NCBI RefSeq assembly: GCF_030463565.1
Contig: NC_134660.1
Location: 911,001 to 975,000 of the forward strand
Reading direction: 5' to 3'
Source of the DNA: Pelecanus crispus
Taxonomy: Eukaryota; Chordata; Aves; Pelecaniformes; Pelecanidae
Length of the DNA: 64,000 nt
Both the position numbers and the translations under genes were made by a program. How positions within the stretch are numbered: the stretch's first letter is position 1; the number at the start of each line of letters is the position of its first letter. Positions 44,771-56,157 of this stretch are shown here, piece by piece. Below the pieces are notes generated by a model. That model did no database searches and was not told where the DNA came from. It saw nothing but the letters and a program-made list of their open reading frames with translations.

Positions 44771-46489
44771 GTCAGTGCCATTCTCACCCATCTTATCCTC
44801 TCTGCGCGGGGCTGTCCCCTCTCTTCCCAGGGTCAGGGAGCAGGATTTGGGTCCCCATCCTGCAAACCTCTGTCCGCAAGTGGCGCAGGAGCTGCCGGGA
44901 GGGGAGCAGGTGCTGCTGGGGCCGTCGTGGCTTTGGCCGAGGGGAGGGGGTGGGCACCGGGAGCCCGGGCTGGGGCTCACCGGCTTCGCACCGTGTTGGC
45001 AAAGCGGGTTTACTTTGGTTTTAGAGCAGGGCAGGAGGCGGCTCTGAGTTATCCCAGGCTTCTCAGGAGCCCGCGGAGCCCAACCCAGAGGGAAACTGCA
45101 TCCAGGTGATGGAGCAAAAATCAGCCTGCAAACTGGTTTCCTTTGTTGGGAAGAGCCAGACTTGTCCTGGCAGCAAGAGGGGTCTGCAGGGACACAGACC
45201 CCTTCTCAGGGGTGGGACAGGAGCAGGTTGGGGAGTAGACACCCCCTCCCCCCCAAGGACCCTCCCTGCGCAAGTCTAGTCTACCCTTGATTGGCTTAGA
45301 GTAGACTTGGTAGTGTAGGTTAATGGTTGGACTGGATGATCTTAAAGGTCTTTTCCAACCTAAACGATTCGATGATTCTATGAAAACACCCCGAGGCGCG
45401 TGCTCTCCCCGCGTCCCTTGGGAGGACGCGTGCGGCCCTAGCTCAGCACAGTGACCGCCATGACTGCAGGAACGGGATTAGCGGTGACAAAATGATCTCT
45501 TTATAGGCAGGATAAATGCCTTAGGGCCGGGGCTGAGGTATGTCAGCAGGGGATTAGCCCCCCGCAAGCCCAGCTGGGCTAGTAAGCTGCCTGTGGGCAA
45601 GGTAGCCAAGGAGCATTGCTCTGCGGGGCTGGCAGCCTCTTGCTGCTGTGGTTGCCACCATCACTGTGCCGGGGCCGAAGCACCGTGCCTTGAACTAATG
45701 GCTGGGTGTTACCCTTCCGCCTCACAGGGTGTTGGTATGGCCAGCCCCCGGCCTCCCAAATACCTCCTCGTCTTCGATTTCGACGAGACCATCATCAACG
45801 AGAACAGCGATGACTCCATCGTCCGAGCAGCGCCGGGGCAGGCGCTTCCGGAGCACATCCGACAGACCTTCCGCGAGGGCTTCTACAACGAGTACATGCA
45901 GCGCGTCCTGGCGTACATGGGGGACCAGGGAGTCAAGATGGGCGACTTCAAGACTGTCTACGAGAACATCCCCCTGTCCCCTGGCATGCCGGACCTCTTC
46001 CAGTTCCTCTCCAAGAACCATGAGCTCTTCGAGATCATCCTCATCTCCGACGCCAACATGTTCGGCATCGAGTGCAATCTGAGGGCAGCTGGTTTCTACT
46101 CCCTCTTCCGCAAGATCTTCAGCAACCCGTCCAGCTTTGACAAGAAGGGGTACTTCACCCTGGGGCCCTACCACAGCCACAAGTGCCTTGACTGCCCGGC
46201 CAACATGTGCAAACGCAAAATCCTGACGGAGTACCTGGCCGAGAGAGCCCAGGAGGAGGTGGAGTTCGAGAGGGTCTTCTACGTGGGAGATGGTGCCAAT
46301 GACTTCTGCCCTTCCGTGACTTTGACTTCCGCCGATGTGGCTTTCCCGCGGAAGGGCTACCCCATGCACCGCATGACGCAAGAGATGGAGAAGCAGCAGC
46401 CTGGAGCCTTCCAGGCCACTGTCGTCCCCTGGGAGTCGGCTGCAGAGGTCGCCCGCTATCTCCAGGAGGTCCTCAAGAAGAAGTGTTGA
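44726..46489 (+). CDS. PHOSPHO1: Phosphoethanolamine/phosphocholine phosphatase (two coding exons, 268 aa)
   Basis: A HAD-superfamily phosphatase that releases inorganic phosphate from phosphoethanolamine and phosphocholine inside matrix vesicles, starting mineralisation of cartilage and bone. Exons: 44726-44770 (15 codons, donor AAG|GTCAGT) and 45728-46489 (acceptor CGCCTCACAG, stop TGA), joined in phase 0. The short exon encodes [15 protein letters not shown], equal in length to the human MSGCFPVSGLRCLSR and sharing M, C4, G9-L10 and C12-L13. With it, the catalytic residues fall on the numbers known for the human enzyme: D32 and D34 in FDFDET, D43, D123 in LISDAN and D203 in GDGAND. Without it the protein would start at the internal Met (codon 19) or at the in-frame intronic ATG at 45698. 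Chicken PHOSPHO1 is, from memory, also 268 aa. Confidence 0.95.
45270..45383 (+). mobile_element. CR1 LINE 3' tail fragment in PHOSPHO1 intron 2
   Basis: The plus strand reads TTGGACTGGATGATCTTAAA, then GGTCTTTTCCAACC and a terminal GATTCGATGATTCTATGA, which is the diagnostic 3' end of CR1 with its ATTCTATGA tail. The left boundary is approximate. It lies 345 bases before the main coding exon of PHOSPHO1, in the same orientation as the gene. Confidence 0.9.
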
Positions 46490-48591
46490 GGATGGCACGG
46501 AAGAGACTTGCGTACTATAAGCGGCTGGGAAAGGAGAAGCCTGGGGGGATCACGCCCCGTGCCCCGCACTCATCGGCACTGCCCGCTCAGCCCCCGCTGC
46601 TGCATTGCTTTCCTGCCTTTCCTCTCCGAGCTCCTTTCTTCCCGGTGATTAAAGCACTTTCTCTAGGTCCCCCCTTCTCCTTCCCCTGCCGTGCTGAGAT
46701 GAAGCCTTCTCTATGCAGCTCGGACATCTGCCCAGCGTGGGTATTTGCCAACACTAATGGTGATCTTTTTTTTATTGAGGTTTTTGTTTGGTTTTTTGTT
46801 TTTTTTTTTTTTTTACCCTTTTGACTTCACAAGAGCAATTCCTAAAAGACCAGGCGCTGGCTCCCTGTGGGCTGGGCCCTGCACATGCTTCCTCCTGCCT
46901 TCATCCCCCTCACCTGCCCGGCCACACCAGGAGCCACGTGCTGTTGCCTTGAACCTGATGCTTGAGGGCTCCTTGCCTCTTCGTGAGGCCACTGGAAATT
47001 TAACCTTGGAAATTCGTGCTGCCCAGGCTCCCTGGCTTGCCCTCCGCAGGGCAGCCCCTGGCTTAGCTGCTGGGCTTTGCAATGGAGATAATTGTCCCTT
47101 GAGACTTTATTCTCTGAAAAAAACATGACACGAGGAACAGGAAACCATTTGGAAAGGTGGTACCTTGGGGGGGGGGGGGGGGGGGGAACACCCACAACAC
47201 ACTTCTCCCCCATCCCCACCCGCTTGCCCAGGGCATCCCGCTGCGGGGAGGAGGACCTGCCCCTGCCTTCCACGTCCATCCTCTGCTTCCAGGGCAAAGC
47301 GGCCCGGGGCGCGCAGGTTCCTCACCATTACTGGTGTCTCCTCGTGTTTGCTGGGTGGGGTGGGCTCCCCTCTTGCCCCAGAGAGGTGAATTTCCCTCCT
47401 GACCTGGTCGAGAGGTGCCGAACCTCCCCCGGGAGGTGTTGGTGCTGTAGCACTTCTGGCATCGGGTCCTGGATGCCGCCCCTCGCCCCGCTGCAGTATT
47501 AATTGCCCCCATCTAATTGCACTCTGCAGGGGGGACCTGCAGTAGTCGCTGCTCTCTGGTGTTGGCTTCTCCTGGATTTATCCACAGCCTTACCGGCCCC
47601 GAGGGTGGCTCGTAACTGCTCCAAAGCGTAGAAACCCTGACAGCAAACCTGAGCAGGAGGAATTAACCAAAGCAGCCCTGAGTTGTTCCTCCTCTGTTTC
47701 ATTTCCCCGCCCCCTTTGTTCTTCCTCCTCCGGAGCCTGTTCAACTGTGTGGAACTTAAAGCCATGGAATAGAGAGAAAAAAACAAAAAAAAAACAAAAA
47801 AAAAAAAACCAAAAAAAACAACCCACAAACCCAAAAAAAACCCAACCAACCATATATATGTGTGTATGTATATCTCTATCGCGCTCTCTCTATATATATA
47901 TTGGAGATACACAAGTTGTTTGTATCCAGGACATAAACCTGGGTGTGAAATGGCTCTTTGAGTGCCATGAACGTGTTGGTTCTCTTCCTTGGGCTGTTGC
48001 GGGGGCTGGGGGGGGGGGGGGGTGGGGTGGGGTGTCACAGCGTTGGAGGGGGAGCAGCAGAGCAGGGCCAGGCCACACGCGATGCTCTGTGGGGTCCCCT
48101 CTGCGTCCCAAGCTGATGGGGACGGCGGGCAGGTTCTGGGGCCGGGTGCTGCGCTCCTCCTCGTCCCTGTGGGCACCCAGCCCCATCGCCTCCATCTGCG
48201 CTTTAAGTCCTGCGCAGCGCTCGCTCTGCCCGCGAGCACGGCCGGGATCAGCCCGCGGGACCAACGCGCTGCCCGCCGCGTTTCCGTCGGCCGAGGGAGC
48301 TGCGGTGTCCCGGTGCTAAACCTTATCGGCACCAGCAGCAGCCAGTGCTGCTGTCATTAAAGCCAAAGAAAAGGAAGAGGGAAGAGGGGCCAGGCAGAGG
48401 GATGCGCTGGGTGCTGGAGGCTGCCAGGGTGCAGCGGCACCCAATCTGGCTGCCCACGCAGGGGCCGAGCTGTGCAAAACCCCAGCTGTGCAAAGCCAAA
48501 ATCCAAAAGCGAAGCGCAGCCCTGCCCAAGCAGGAGCAGGACGCGGCCGATCCGGGGCGGGGGGACGCTGGGGGCTGCCTGCCCTCCGTGC
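46490..48591. other. PHOSPHO1 3'UTR and convergent gap to ABI3
   Basis: PHOSPHO1 (plus) and ABI3 (minus) end facing each other 2.1 kb apart. ATTAAA at about 46646-46651 and 48355-48360 could serve PHOSPHO1; no clear AATAAA was found for ABI3. The gap holds a 20-base G-run (47167-47186), an A-rich tract (about 47779-47840), a TATA/CTCT dinucleotide patch (about 47850-47900) and a second G-run near 48010-48022. Reading frames here look like composition artefacts. Confidence 0.6.
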
Positions 48592-51500
48592 TCAGAAGGG
48601 CTCCACGTAATTGCCGGGGAAGAAACCGGCTTCCTCGCCCATGACGCCCTCGCACCAGCCGTCCGAGTACCGCCGCATGATGAAGAGGAGGGCGCCGGGC
48701 TGGAAGGAGAGCTCGTTGTCCTTCTGCCGCGTGTAGGGGTACAGGGCCACCACTGCCAGAGGAGGGAGAGGGGCCGTGGAGGCCAGCGCAGAGGACGGGC
48801 CGCCACCGGGAAGGGTGGGACCTGAGCAGAGCACGGCATCGCTCGCCGTCCCAGCCCTGGCCGGTGCCGGGGCAGAGTGGGGCCCTCGGTGCCATGGTCG
48901 CGGGCAGGGGCTCAACCCAAAGCACCACGGCGGAGAGATCGGGGGGACGTGGGGAGCCACCGTACCTTTCTCCAGGTAGTTCTCCGGGACCCAGGGGGGG
49001 TCCTCTGCGGCAGGCGGCAGCGGTGGGGCCAAATCCTCAAAGTTGGGCAAAGCTGGCGGTGATGGCGGTGGCAGCTCCAGGTCATCGGGGGCTGCAAAAC
49101 CCCGGCAAAATCGATGTGGGACGAAGGGCTCCATGGGGAGCGGAGGCCATGTGCAGCCCCCACCTCCCCACAGCCCCCCACGCTGAGCAGCCCCGGCCGC
49201 CGAGCGCTCACCTGGGGGCAGGAGGTCCAGCGGGGGCATGGCCAGGTCCCCTGGCAGTGGCAGGGGCAGGTCCCGGGGAGAGGCGGGGGCGGCGGGACGG
49301 CAGCCGCAGGCACTGGGGATGGTCCTGGCAGGGAGCTGAGCAGCGGGGGTGCGGGGATGCCTTCACCGGGGGCTGCGGGGGCTCCGCTGGAGCTGAGGGG
49401 GAGGAGTGGCGGTGGCTGGGGGCTGGCTCTGCCCCCCACTCTTGGAACACAGAGGCTTGCCCCATGCCAGGACGGGGTGCCACTTGCTGCGGCCACCGCA
49501 GGCAGGATACCCCAGCATCTGCGTGCATACCCATTCAAGCCCTTCCCCACTCTGTGCCTCAGTTTCCCCACTGGGGACCTTCTCTTGTACGGGATTTTGC
49601 TCTAGAAGTAAGCACTGCCCGGGGCAGCGAATCTCCCACTCCCAAACCCCGAATTTTTCACCAACCCCCTTTGCAGCAGAACCTTCCCCGAGCAGCGGGG
49701 TGACGGTGGCTGCCCCCGGGCCCTCCTGACCCCCCGGGCAGCGCCGGTACCTGATGGATGTCAGTGAGGAGGTGGAGGAGGCCGCAGAGAGCTTGTCCTC
49801 AGGAACCATGGGCGGCTGGATGGGCTCGGGGACGCGGGTGCTTCTCCTGCGGGCAGAGCGGCCGCTGAGCCCCCAGCCCGGCCGGCGGCTCGGCACGGGG
49901 ATGGGGATGGGACCCCGATGGCAGCAGCACCGGGCAAGCCCGTGGTGCACCTCGTGGCTCTGTCCCTGCCATCATCGCCCACTCGGTGACACAAAGGCAA
50001 AGCCCCCGACCCCGCAGCCTCACCCCAGGGTGCCTGCAGCCTGCGCCGCCGACTTGATCCCCTTCCGAGCCAGGGTGCCCGTGCGGGACAGCTGGGTGCT
50101 GTGGTCCTGTGGGCACAGGGAGACACGGAGAGGCGATGGGTGAGGGCCGCCGCAGCCCCCCCCCCAACTCATTGCACCCCAGAGGGCTGTGACCCCCCCG
50201 CCGTGGGCAGCAGCACCCCGAGCTCTCCACCGGCCCGCCCGCCGGGAGCAGCCGAGCGGAAGGAGCCGCCAGCGCTGCAGCGCGGAGGCGGCCGCCACCG
50301 TGGGAACCACGGCCCCAGTGCCACCACTTCCCCTCCGGCCCCACGGCGGCTTCGCCGGGGGCTCGCGCCTGCGAGGCTGCGAACCCCCCCCCCCGCCACG
50401 GGCGCCTTCCTGCGCGGGCGGTTTTGGTGCTGAGAAAGAAACCGTGGGGGTGAGAGCGTCACAGCTCAGCACCGGCCCCAGCGGCGCTGATGGCCTCTGC
50501 TGAGCAGCATGTGCCTCGGTTTCCCTTTCACCGTGTGCCCCCTCCCCACGCTGGCTCCACCGAGCCCCAGTGGGGTGAGTCCCGGGGTGGGCTGCGGGGC
50601 ACAGACAGACCCTGCTTCTCCACTGAGGAGGGTTTTGAGCCCACCTGTGCACCCACCAGTGCAACCCTGGGGGCAGCAGGGACCGAGGAAGCCCATCCAA
50701 GCCCCCTCGCCCCGTGGGACATCTTCCAAGCCCTGGGCTGACCTTTATGCCGTGGCCGATGTCATCCAGGACACTGAAGTTGAGGGGTTTCCTGTAGTAG
50801 GGCTCCAGGCAGGGCGGGCTGGCGGGGGGGATGATCTTCTGGTAGGACGGGAACCTCTTGCTGACGGTCAACGAGCCGATCTCCTGGCGAGCCACCTTCT
50901 CCTTGTGCACGTCAACCCTCTGCAGAGATAGCGCTGTCCCCACCGTCCCATCCCGGGCTCTCCTCACCTCCCGCTGCCACCTCCAAATCCCACCACCCTT
51001 CCCAGACCTGTCTCCCCGCCTGCAAGGGAAGGGGCCGTAGGGAAGGCTCAGGATTGAGCCTGAACCCCCCGGCCTGGCCACAGTCTCGGGGCAGGTCCTG
51101 CTCTGCTCCGTCACAGCAGGGCGAGCGATGCCCTCGATGCCACCACACTGGATCTGGCCCTTCGTAAAGCAGGGGACGGGGGGACAGGGCAGTGGCAGGG
51201 GGTGCACGAGCCTCAGCTGCCCGTAAGCTGTTTTCCTACTGCTTCCAGCATGACCATGGGGTCCTGTCTCCTCCCATGGCTGGAAAGGTTCCAGGCGGCT
51301 TCCAAGTGCTGGGAAGAGGGTGGGTGGCCACGGGACGCCGCATCAGTGTCCCTAAGCCCTGGGAGGACGAGGCCTTCAGCAAGAGCAGAGCATTGCAGCC
51401 AGGCCAACACGCCGAGCCCCATCACTCCACTTTGGCTCCTCTGAGGTTTCCTGGGCAGTTCCTATGGTCTGCTCCGCTGGGATTTGCGAGTGCCCAGACT

Positions 51501-53046
51501 GGGACAACAACCCAGAGCCCAGTTTCCCAGCCCCATGACATGTTGGGTGACGCCCATCAGCACCCAAGGAGATGGTCTTGCATTTCCACGGCAAAGTGAC
51601 GCTACAGGTGCTGACGGGCTCGTCAAGCCATGGGTAAGGAGGGTCTTCAGCCCCTTCGAGCTGCCCAAACCCCCTTTCCCAGAGCCCACACCCCTCTCAG
51701 GACCCAAACCCCAGTTGGAGGATGGTCCCACCTGGGCCACGCAGCGGACGTCGGCCTCCACCTTCCGCAGCTCGGCTGCCTGCAGGTCCAGCAGCCGGAC
51801 GAAGGCAGTGGCCAGGCTGCTGACCTGGTACGTCACGCTGGCCAGGGACTGCGTGCTCAGCGCCATCGTCTCCTCCAGCGCCTTCCGCTTGTCACTTGCC
51901 TGGAAGGGGAAACTCAGCGGGTGGGACAAGCCACCCCGTGCAGCCACCGTTGCCCTCCATCTTCACGCTGGAGTCACACGGTAGCAAAGATGCTTCCTTC
52001 TGCTTTCCAAATGCATCAAACTTCCCCTGGCTCCGCCGGCAGGACACACGGACACCCATTAGGCAGCGGTGCTCGGCTTTTCCAGCACTGGGGATTCACC
52101 ATGATTCCCCCCTGGGATGCTGCCGTTTCGGCAGGTGCCGGAGCCGAGCGCCTGGCTCAGCCTCCTGTCACCCCTGGGGACAGCCGGCCACGCCACAGCC
52201 GTGCTGGGGACGGCGTCTCAGTTCTTTGAATAGTTCAGCCCGTTTCCCCTTCAGCTCCGCGCCAGCGGGTCCAGCCCCTTGGGAGCAGTCTGGCTCGAGG
52301 CAGCGAGGCCACGGATGCGGGCTCTGCCGAGCGCCCAGGGACCCCTCTGGCCAAGACCCCCTCCCCAGCAAACAGGGCCAGAACAAGCCCTTCCCCTCCT
52401 ATTTCATCCCAAAAGCTCCTGCCCCCCTCTTCCCTCGGGGGGGGCAGGCAGGGACGAGGAGGAGGAGGGGAGCTGGCAGCAGCAGAGCTTCACGCTCGCT
52501 CTGCGTGCGCAGGCACCCGGCTCGCCTCTGCCCTGCCAGGAGGCACCTCCGAAACCCTGGGGACAGCCCCGGCAGGGCTGGCGTCCCTGGTCCCCTCCCA
52601 GGGCTTCTCCAGAGGCACCGAACTGCCGGAGGACCCTCCCTTCGCCCCAAACCCCACCCTGAGAGCTGAGCAGAAAAGCCGCTGTCGAGCAAGAGGGGAA
52701 AAGGAGGCACGAGAAAAAAAAAAATACGAACGGTGGTGTGCAATGCGCGGTAGGAAGCTAGCAGGGATGCTCAGGCTCCCGTCTCCGCGGGCAGAGCCTT
52801 CACCGTCACCCACCAGGACACCTCCGGGCCCACCGTCTCACCAGGGCTCCCCGCTGCCTCCAGCATCACGCCCAGCCCCAAAGCCGCAGCTCGCCCCGCG
52901 ATGTCCCCAGTCGTACCCGTCCCCCTCACCTGCAGGTAGTTGCTCTCGCAGTAGTCGGCGACGCGGTGGAGGTTGCTGTGGTGGTCGCGCAGGACCTGTC
53001 GGCCCGCCGGGATGTCGTGCTGCTGCAGCTGCTCCAGCTCCGACAT
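48592..53046 (-). CDS. ABI3: ABI family member 3 (eight coding exons)
   Basis: An adaptor of the WAVE regulatory complex that controls actin branching; in mammals it is prominent in microglia and other myeloid cells. Exons in transcript order: 53046-52930, 51899-51732, 50919-50743, 50106-50024, 49846-49751, 49392-49212, 49091-48966 and 48752-48592. Junctions are GT-AG. Exons 1-3 (residues 1-154) form the coiled-coil WAVE-binding part; exon 3 ends with the conserved PLNF.VLDDIGHGIK and exon 4 continues the homeo-domain homologous region with STQLSRTGTL.RK. A serine-rich linker and Pro-rich stretch follow, then a C-terminal SH3 domain (ALYPYTRQKDNELSF, RRYSDGWCEG, GFFPGNYVEP). The start is the only ATG upstream of the conserved N-terminus. 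Summed exons give 1109 bases, one short of a whole frame, because exon 6 does not keep phase; with one extra base the product would be 369 aa against 366 in human. Confidence 0.93.
49212..49392 (-). CDS. ABI3: ABI3 exon 6, reading-frame conflict
   Basis: The acceptor CTCCCCCTCAG and donor CCCAG|GTGAGC are good. Entered in phase from exon 5, the first part reads SSSGAPAAPGEGIPAPPLLS, then a PPPPP stretch, resembling the human Pro-rich linker. The last part only resembles human (DLPLPLPGDLAMPPLDLLPP) in a different frame, and that second frame is the one exon 7 needs. One more base in the C-runs at about 49267-49292 would reconcile them. Alternatively an internal acceptor (CTGCCAG, exon from 49324) keeps the frame and gives 346 aa, at the price of a poorly conserved segment. 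Confidence 0.7.
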
Positions 53047-54400
53047 GGTGCCGGGCTCGGTTCCCACTTCCTCCCCGGCCGCCTCGGCGCTGGGTTTTGA
53101 AGCTCGCGGCAGCGCTGACGCAGGGCCTGTGGGCGCTGCCGCGTCCCCGTCCCCCCCGAGGGACAGCCCGCAGGCGTGGAGGCTGCCCTGGCCGCCTTCA
53201 CATCGTGGCCCTCAAGAGAGCCGGGGGGCAGCAAGGGGAGGCGGGGGGCCAGCGGGGAGGGAGCCAGCGTGGCCCCAACCCCACGGGGGACGCGTTGGGG
53301 GGCAACCCCCCGCCGCAGCTGGTGGCCACCGCGCTGGGGCAGGGGATGAGAGGGGCGGCCGTGGTGAAGGACGTGAGTCACGGAGGAGCCGGCGGTGCAG
53401 GGTGTGGGTAAGCGACCGAAAAAATCCCGACCCCCATCTCTGCCACCCACGCTCCGTCAGCCGCTGCCGCCCTCCCCGAAGGTGCGGGGCTGAGCCTGGC
53501 TCGGTGGCATCCAGGGAGGGCGATTCCCTTCCCTTCGCCTTTATCAGCCCAGCAAAGAGACACAGGGCAGTGCTTCGACTGCCAGGACCTCCTCCCTGGA
53601 AAAGCCCCGTGCACCCCGCACGGCTTCGCCCCGGTCACCCGGAGCTCGCCCAGCTCGGGCACAGAGCGATGTGACAAGTGACCCCGCAGAGGCACCCGTC
53701 CTTCCCTCGCCCAGGACAGCGCGTCCTTCTCCGTGCTTTGCTAACGATGTTCACATCCCCACTGCTGAGGCTGTGTGGAGGGCAGGAAATTCCCACTTCC
53801 CCGGTGCTTGGAAATTCGCCTCCACCGTCTCCTCCTCCTCCTCCCACAGATGCTTCCCTGGGGCCTCCTGGGCTCCGTCCTCAGCCCCAGCGACTTTGCA
53901 CCGGCCAGACAGGAGCAAAACCCACATTAGGGCTTGGCTCTTCCTGAGCCCGTGGCCCCACAGCACAAGGACGAGGGAAATGATGAATTTCCTCCAGCAC
54001 CAGCCCAGCTCCTCACACCCTGAAGAGCCGAGAGCCGCCCGAGCTGCTCCTGGCCCCCAAAGAGGCTGTGCCAGCCCCCAAAAGCCCCCCCGGCCCCAGC
54101 TCCCCACCTCCCCATCCCCTCCTAAACTCCACGACAACTGCTTGGATTCCCAGAGGGGACCAGTCCCCCTGCCCCAGCCAGGGCAGGACCCAGACACCCG
54201 TGCCAAGGGCTCAAGGGCTTCCCGGTTGCCCCACAAAGCACCTCTCCGCCCCACCCTTCCTCCCTCATCCTCATCCTCCCCCTCCCTGCGGCCCCACCAC
54301 CGATTACCCCGGCGCTTTCAGGCTAATGCCCAACACCTGACCAGCTTATTCGCCTGAGTCTATTATCAGCTTAAGGACCAAAGACATCTGCTCCCCTCCC
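53047..54400. other. Head-to-head gap between ABI3 and GNGT2
   Basis: ABI3 is transcribed leftwards and GNGT2 rightwards, so this space probably holds both promoters. It is GC-rich and has no recognisable coding exon. Long frames here do not resemble proteins. Confidence 0.5.
53066..53073 (-). promoter_or_regulatory. PU.1/ETS-type site at ABI3 start
   Basis: On the minus strand GAGGAAGT (followed by GGGAACC) lies 20 bases before the ABI3 start codon. GAGGAAGT is the purine-rich core preferred by PU.1 and related ETS factors, and TATA-less myeloid promoters often carry it near the start site. No TATA box is visible. Function is inferred. Confidence 0.5.
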
Positions 54401-54518
54401 AGAGGTGAAGGAGTCTTCAAGCCTGGATCAGGAGAGCGAGGGTCCAGTCGACAGCATCTCCTCCGGCGGGAACGCCGAGCGTCTCCGCCGCTGAGGGGGC
54501 AGCCCCTCGTCCCCAGAG
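54400..54518 (+). other. GNGT2: Candidate 5'UTR exon of GNGT2
   Basis: A strong donor, CCCAGAG|GTAAGTGG, ends at 54518 on the plus strand, about 1 kb upstream of the GNGT2 coding acceptor, and no coding exon needs it. Mammalian GNGT2 has non-coding leader exons. The 5' boundary is a guess. Confidence 0.35.
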
Positions 54519-55551
54519 GTAAGTGGCTTCGCTCCCTCCAGGTACAAACGGTATCGTGGGGTCCCCACGGTTCGGGAGCCGCCCCCTCCGTGGGTTGGTA
54601 GCGGCTGCGCCGTGGCTTCTGGCTCCTTGTGCTCTGCCACGAGCATCTCCCGGGGCCGGTGCACCGAGGGCACGGATGGGAGCATCTGCATGGGAGCAGC
54701 TGCAGAAAACCAGCGGGAGCCCGGGCACACAAGCTTGATGCCTTCCAAAACAGGGCCAAGGCACACTTCAGCTTAATCACATTTACTTTTTTTATTTAAA
54801 AGGTTGTGGGCTTTCAAACCCAAATTTAAACATGGGAACAGGTCTCAGCAGCGCAGGCCAGCTGTGTGGAAATCTCACATAACCCTCGGATGGGCGTTTG
54901 TGGAAGAAGAGCTGGGCTTTCCCAACCCACATGGACCCAAAATCCTGCTGCTGCAGCAAGCACACACACCTCAATCCACGTTAGCACTTACCTGTGGGGT
55001 GGGCATAAGGAGGGGAGGGAAGAAAAAAAGAAAAAAAAAAAATTTAGTTCCTTAGCAAACCTGCAAAGATGCTCTTGCCCAGGCACAGGACACGGATCAG
55101 GAAGGGCGTTTGCAGACCTGGACATCCAGCTTCTCCGACGAGGCTGCTGCCCTGAGAGCCCCAAGGCAGCGGCTTTTCTCTGGACTCAGCCAGCCCCACT
55201 GAACCGGCCCCCTCATGTCCTGGGGAAACAGCCTCCACGGTAGCAGGGACTTCTTTAAGAACCAGGCTGGATCCCCCTCCTCAAACTGCATCCGTCGCTC
55301 GGCGTGCCTGCCGGGAACAAGCAAACGAAACTCTGGTTACAGCAGGTGCCACCAGAAGGGTTTCAAGAGGTGCCCGAAAGGTGCCTCCCGCCTCGTTTTT
55401 TCCTTCTTTTTAGCACCGGCCCATGTCTCGCCATGGGGGCATTAGCAATGTTTGCAATACCATTAGGGCCACAGCCATAGCCCTCCTGTGCTCTGGGAGA
55501 AGCCTATCTAGATACTCACCATGCGCCACTTCCCTGCGGTTACAGGGCAAA

Positions 55552-56157
55552 ATGGCTCAGGACATGACGGAGAAGGAGCTGCTGAAGATGGAGCTGGATC
55601 AGCTGAAGAAGGAGGTGAAGAACGAGAGGCAAATGGTGAGTTTTTCACCCAAAATGCAAAGGGGACATTCCCAGGGGTAACTCCCTGACCTGATCATGCT
55701 GCAAAGGAAAAAAACCCACAGCCCCTGAAATCACACCTCAAATACAGGCAGGAGCACGTGCACTCACACCTCTGCCCTCCAGGCAAACACACCGCTGGGG
55801 CTCAGCCCCACGTCCCAGAGCCCGGGAGCTGCAGCTCCGCCGGCAGCGAGGTGCCCACAGCACCCCGGGGATGCTCTCGGGGACACCCCGCGCTGGGTGG
55901 GATGCTCACGGCCATGGCTCCCCTCTCCCTGCTGCACGAGCGGGTTCATAGGCAGCCGACGGAGCGGGAGCGCAGCTCTGCAGGGAGAGTTCATTCCCGT
56001 AACCCACGCAGAGCATCTCCTTCCTTGGCAGGTCTCCAAGACCGGCAAAGAGATCAAGGAATACATTGAGTCCATGGCGGGTGAGGACCCGCTGCTGAAA
56101 GGAGTCCCCGAGGACAAGAACCCCTTCAAGGAGAAGGGCGGCTGTACGATAAGCTGA
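55552..56157 (+). CDS. GNGT2: Guanine nucleotide-binding protein gamma-T2 (two coding exons, 69 aa)
   Basis: The gamma subunit of cone-type transducin, which pairs with a beta subunit through an N-terminal coiled coil and tethers the complex to photoreceptor membranes. Exons: 55552-55635 (28 codons) and 56032-56157 (41 codons plus stop), phase 0, with donor ATG|GTGAGT and acceptor CCTTGGCAG. The exon begins at 55546 after GGTTACAG, six bases before the start codon. The protein begins MAQDMTEKELLKMELDQLKK and contains GKEIKEYIES and PEDKNPFKEKGG, then a C-terminal CTIS CAAX box; serine at the end predicts farnesylation. Human GNGT2 is also 69 aa and ends CLIS. The frame is open upstream of the ATG across the intron, but homology fixes the start. 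Confidence 0.97.

Noticed and set aside
45698-45727. In-frame ATG giving an MAGCYP start for PHOSPHO1
   Set aside because: It lies in the polypyrimidine tract of a good acceptor, and the upstream 15-codon exon fits human length and residue numbering better. A minor isoform is not excluded.
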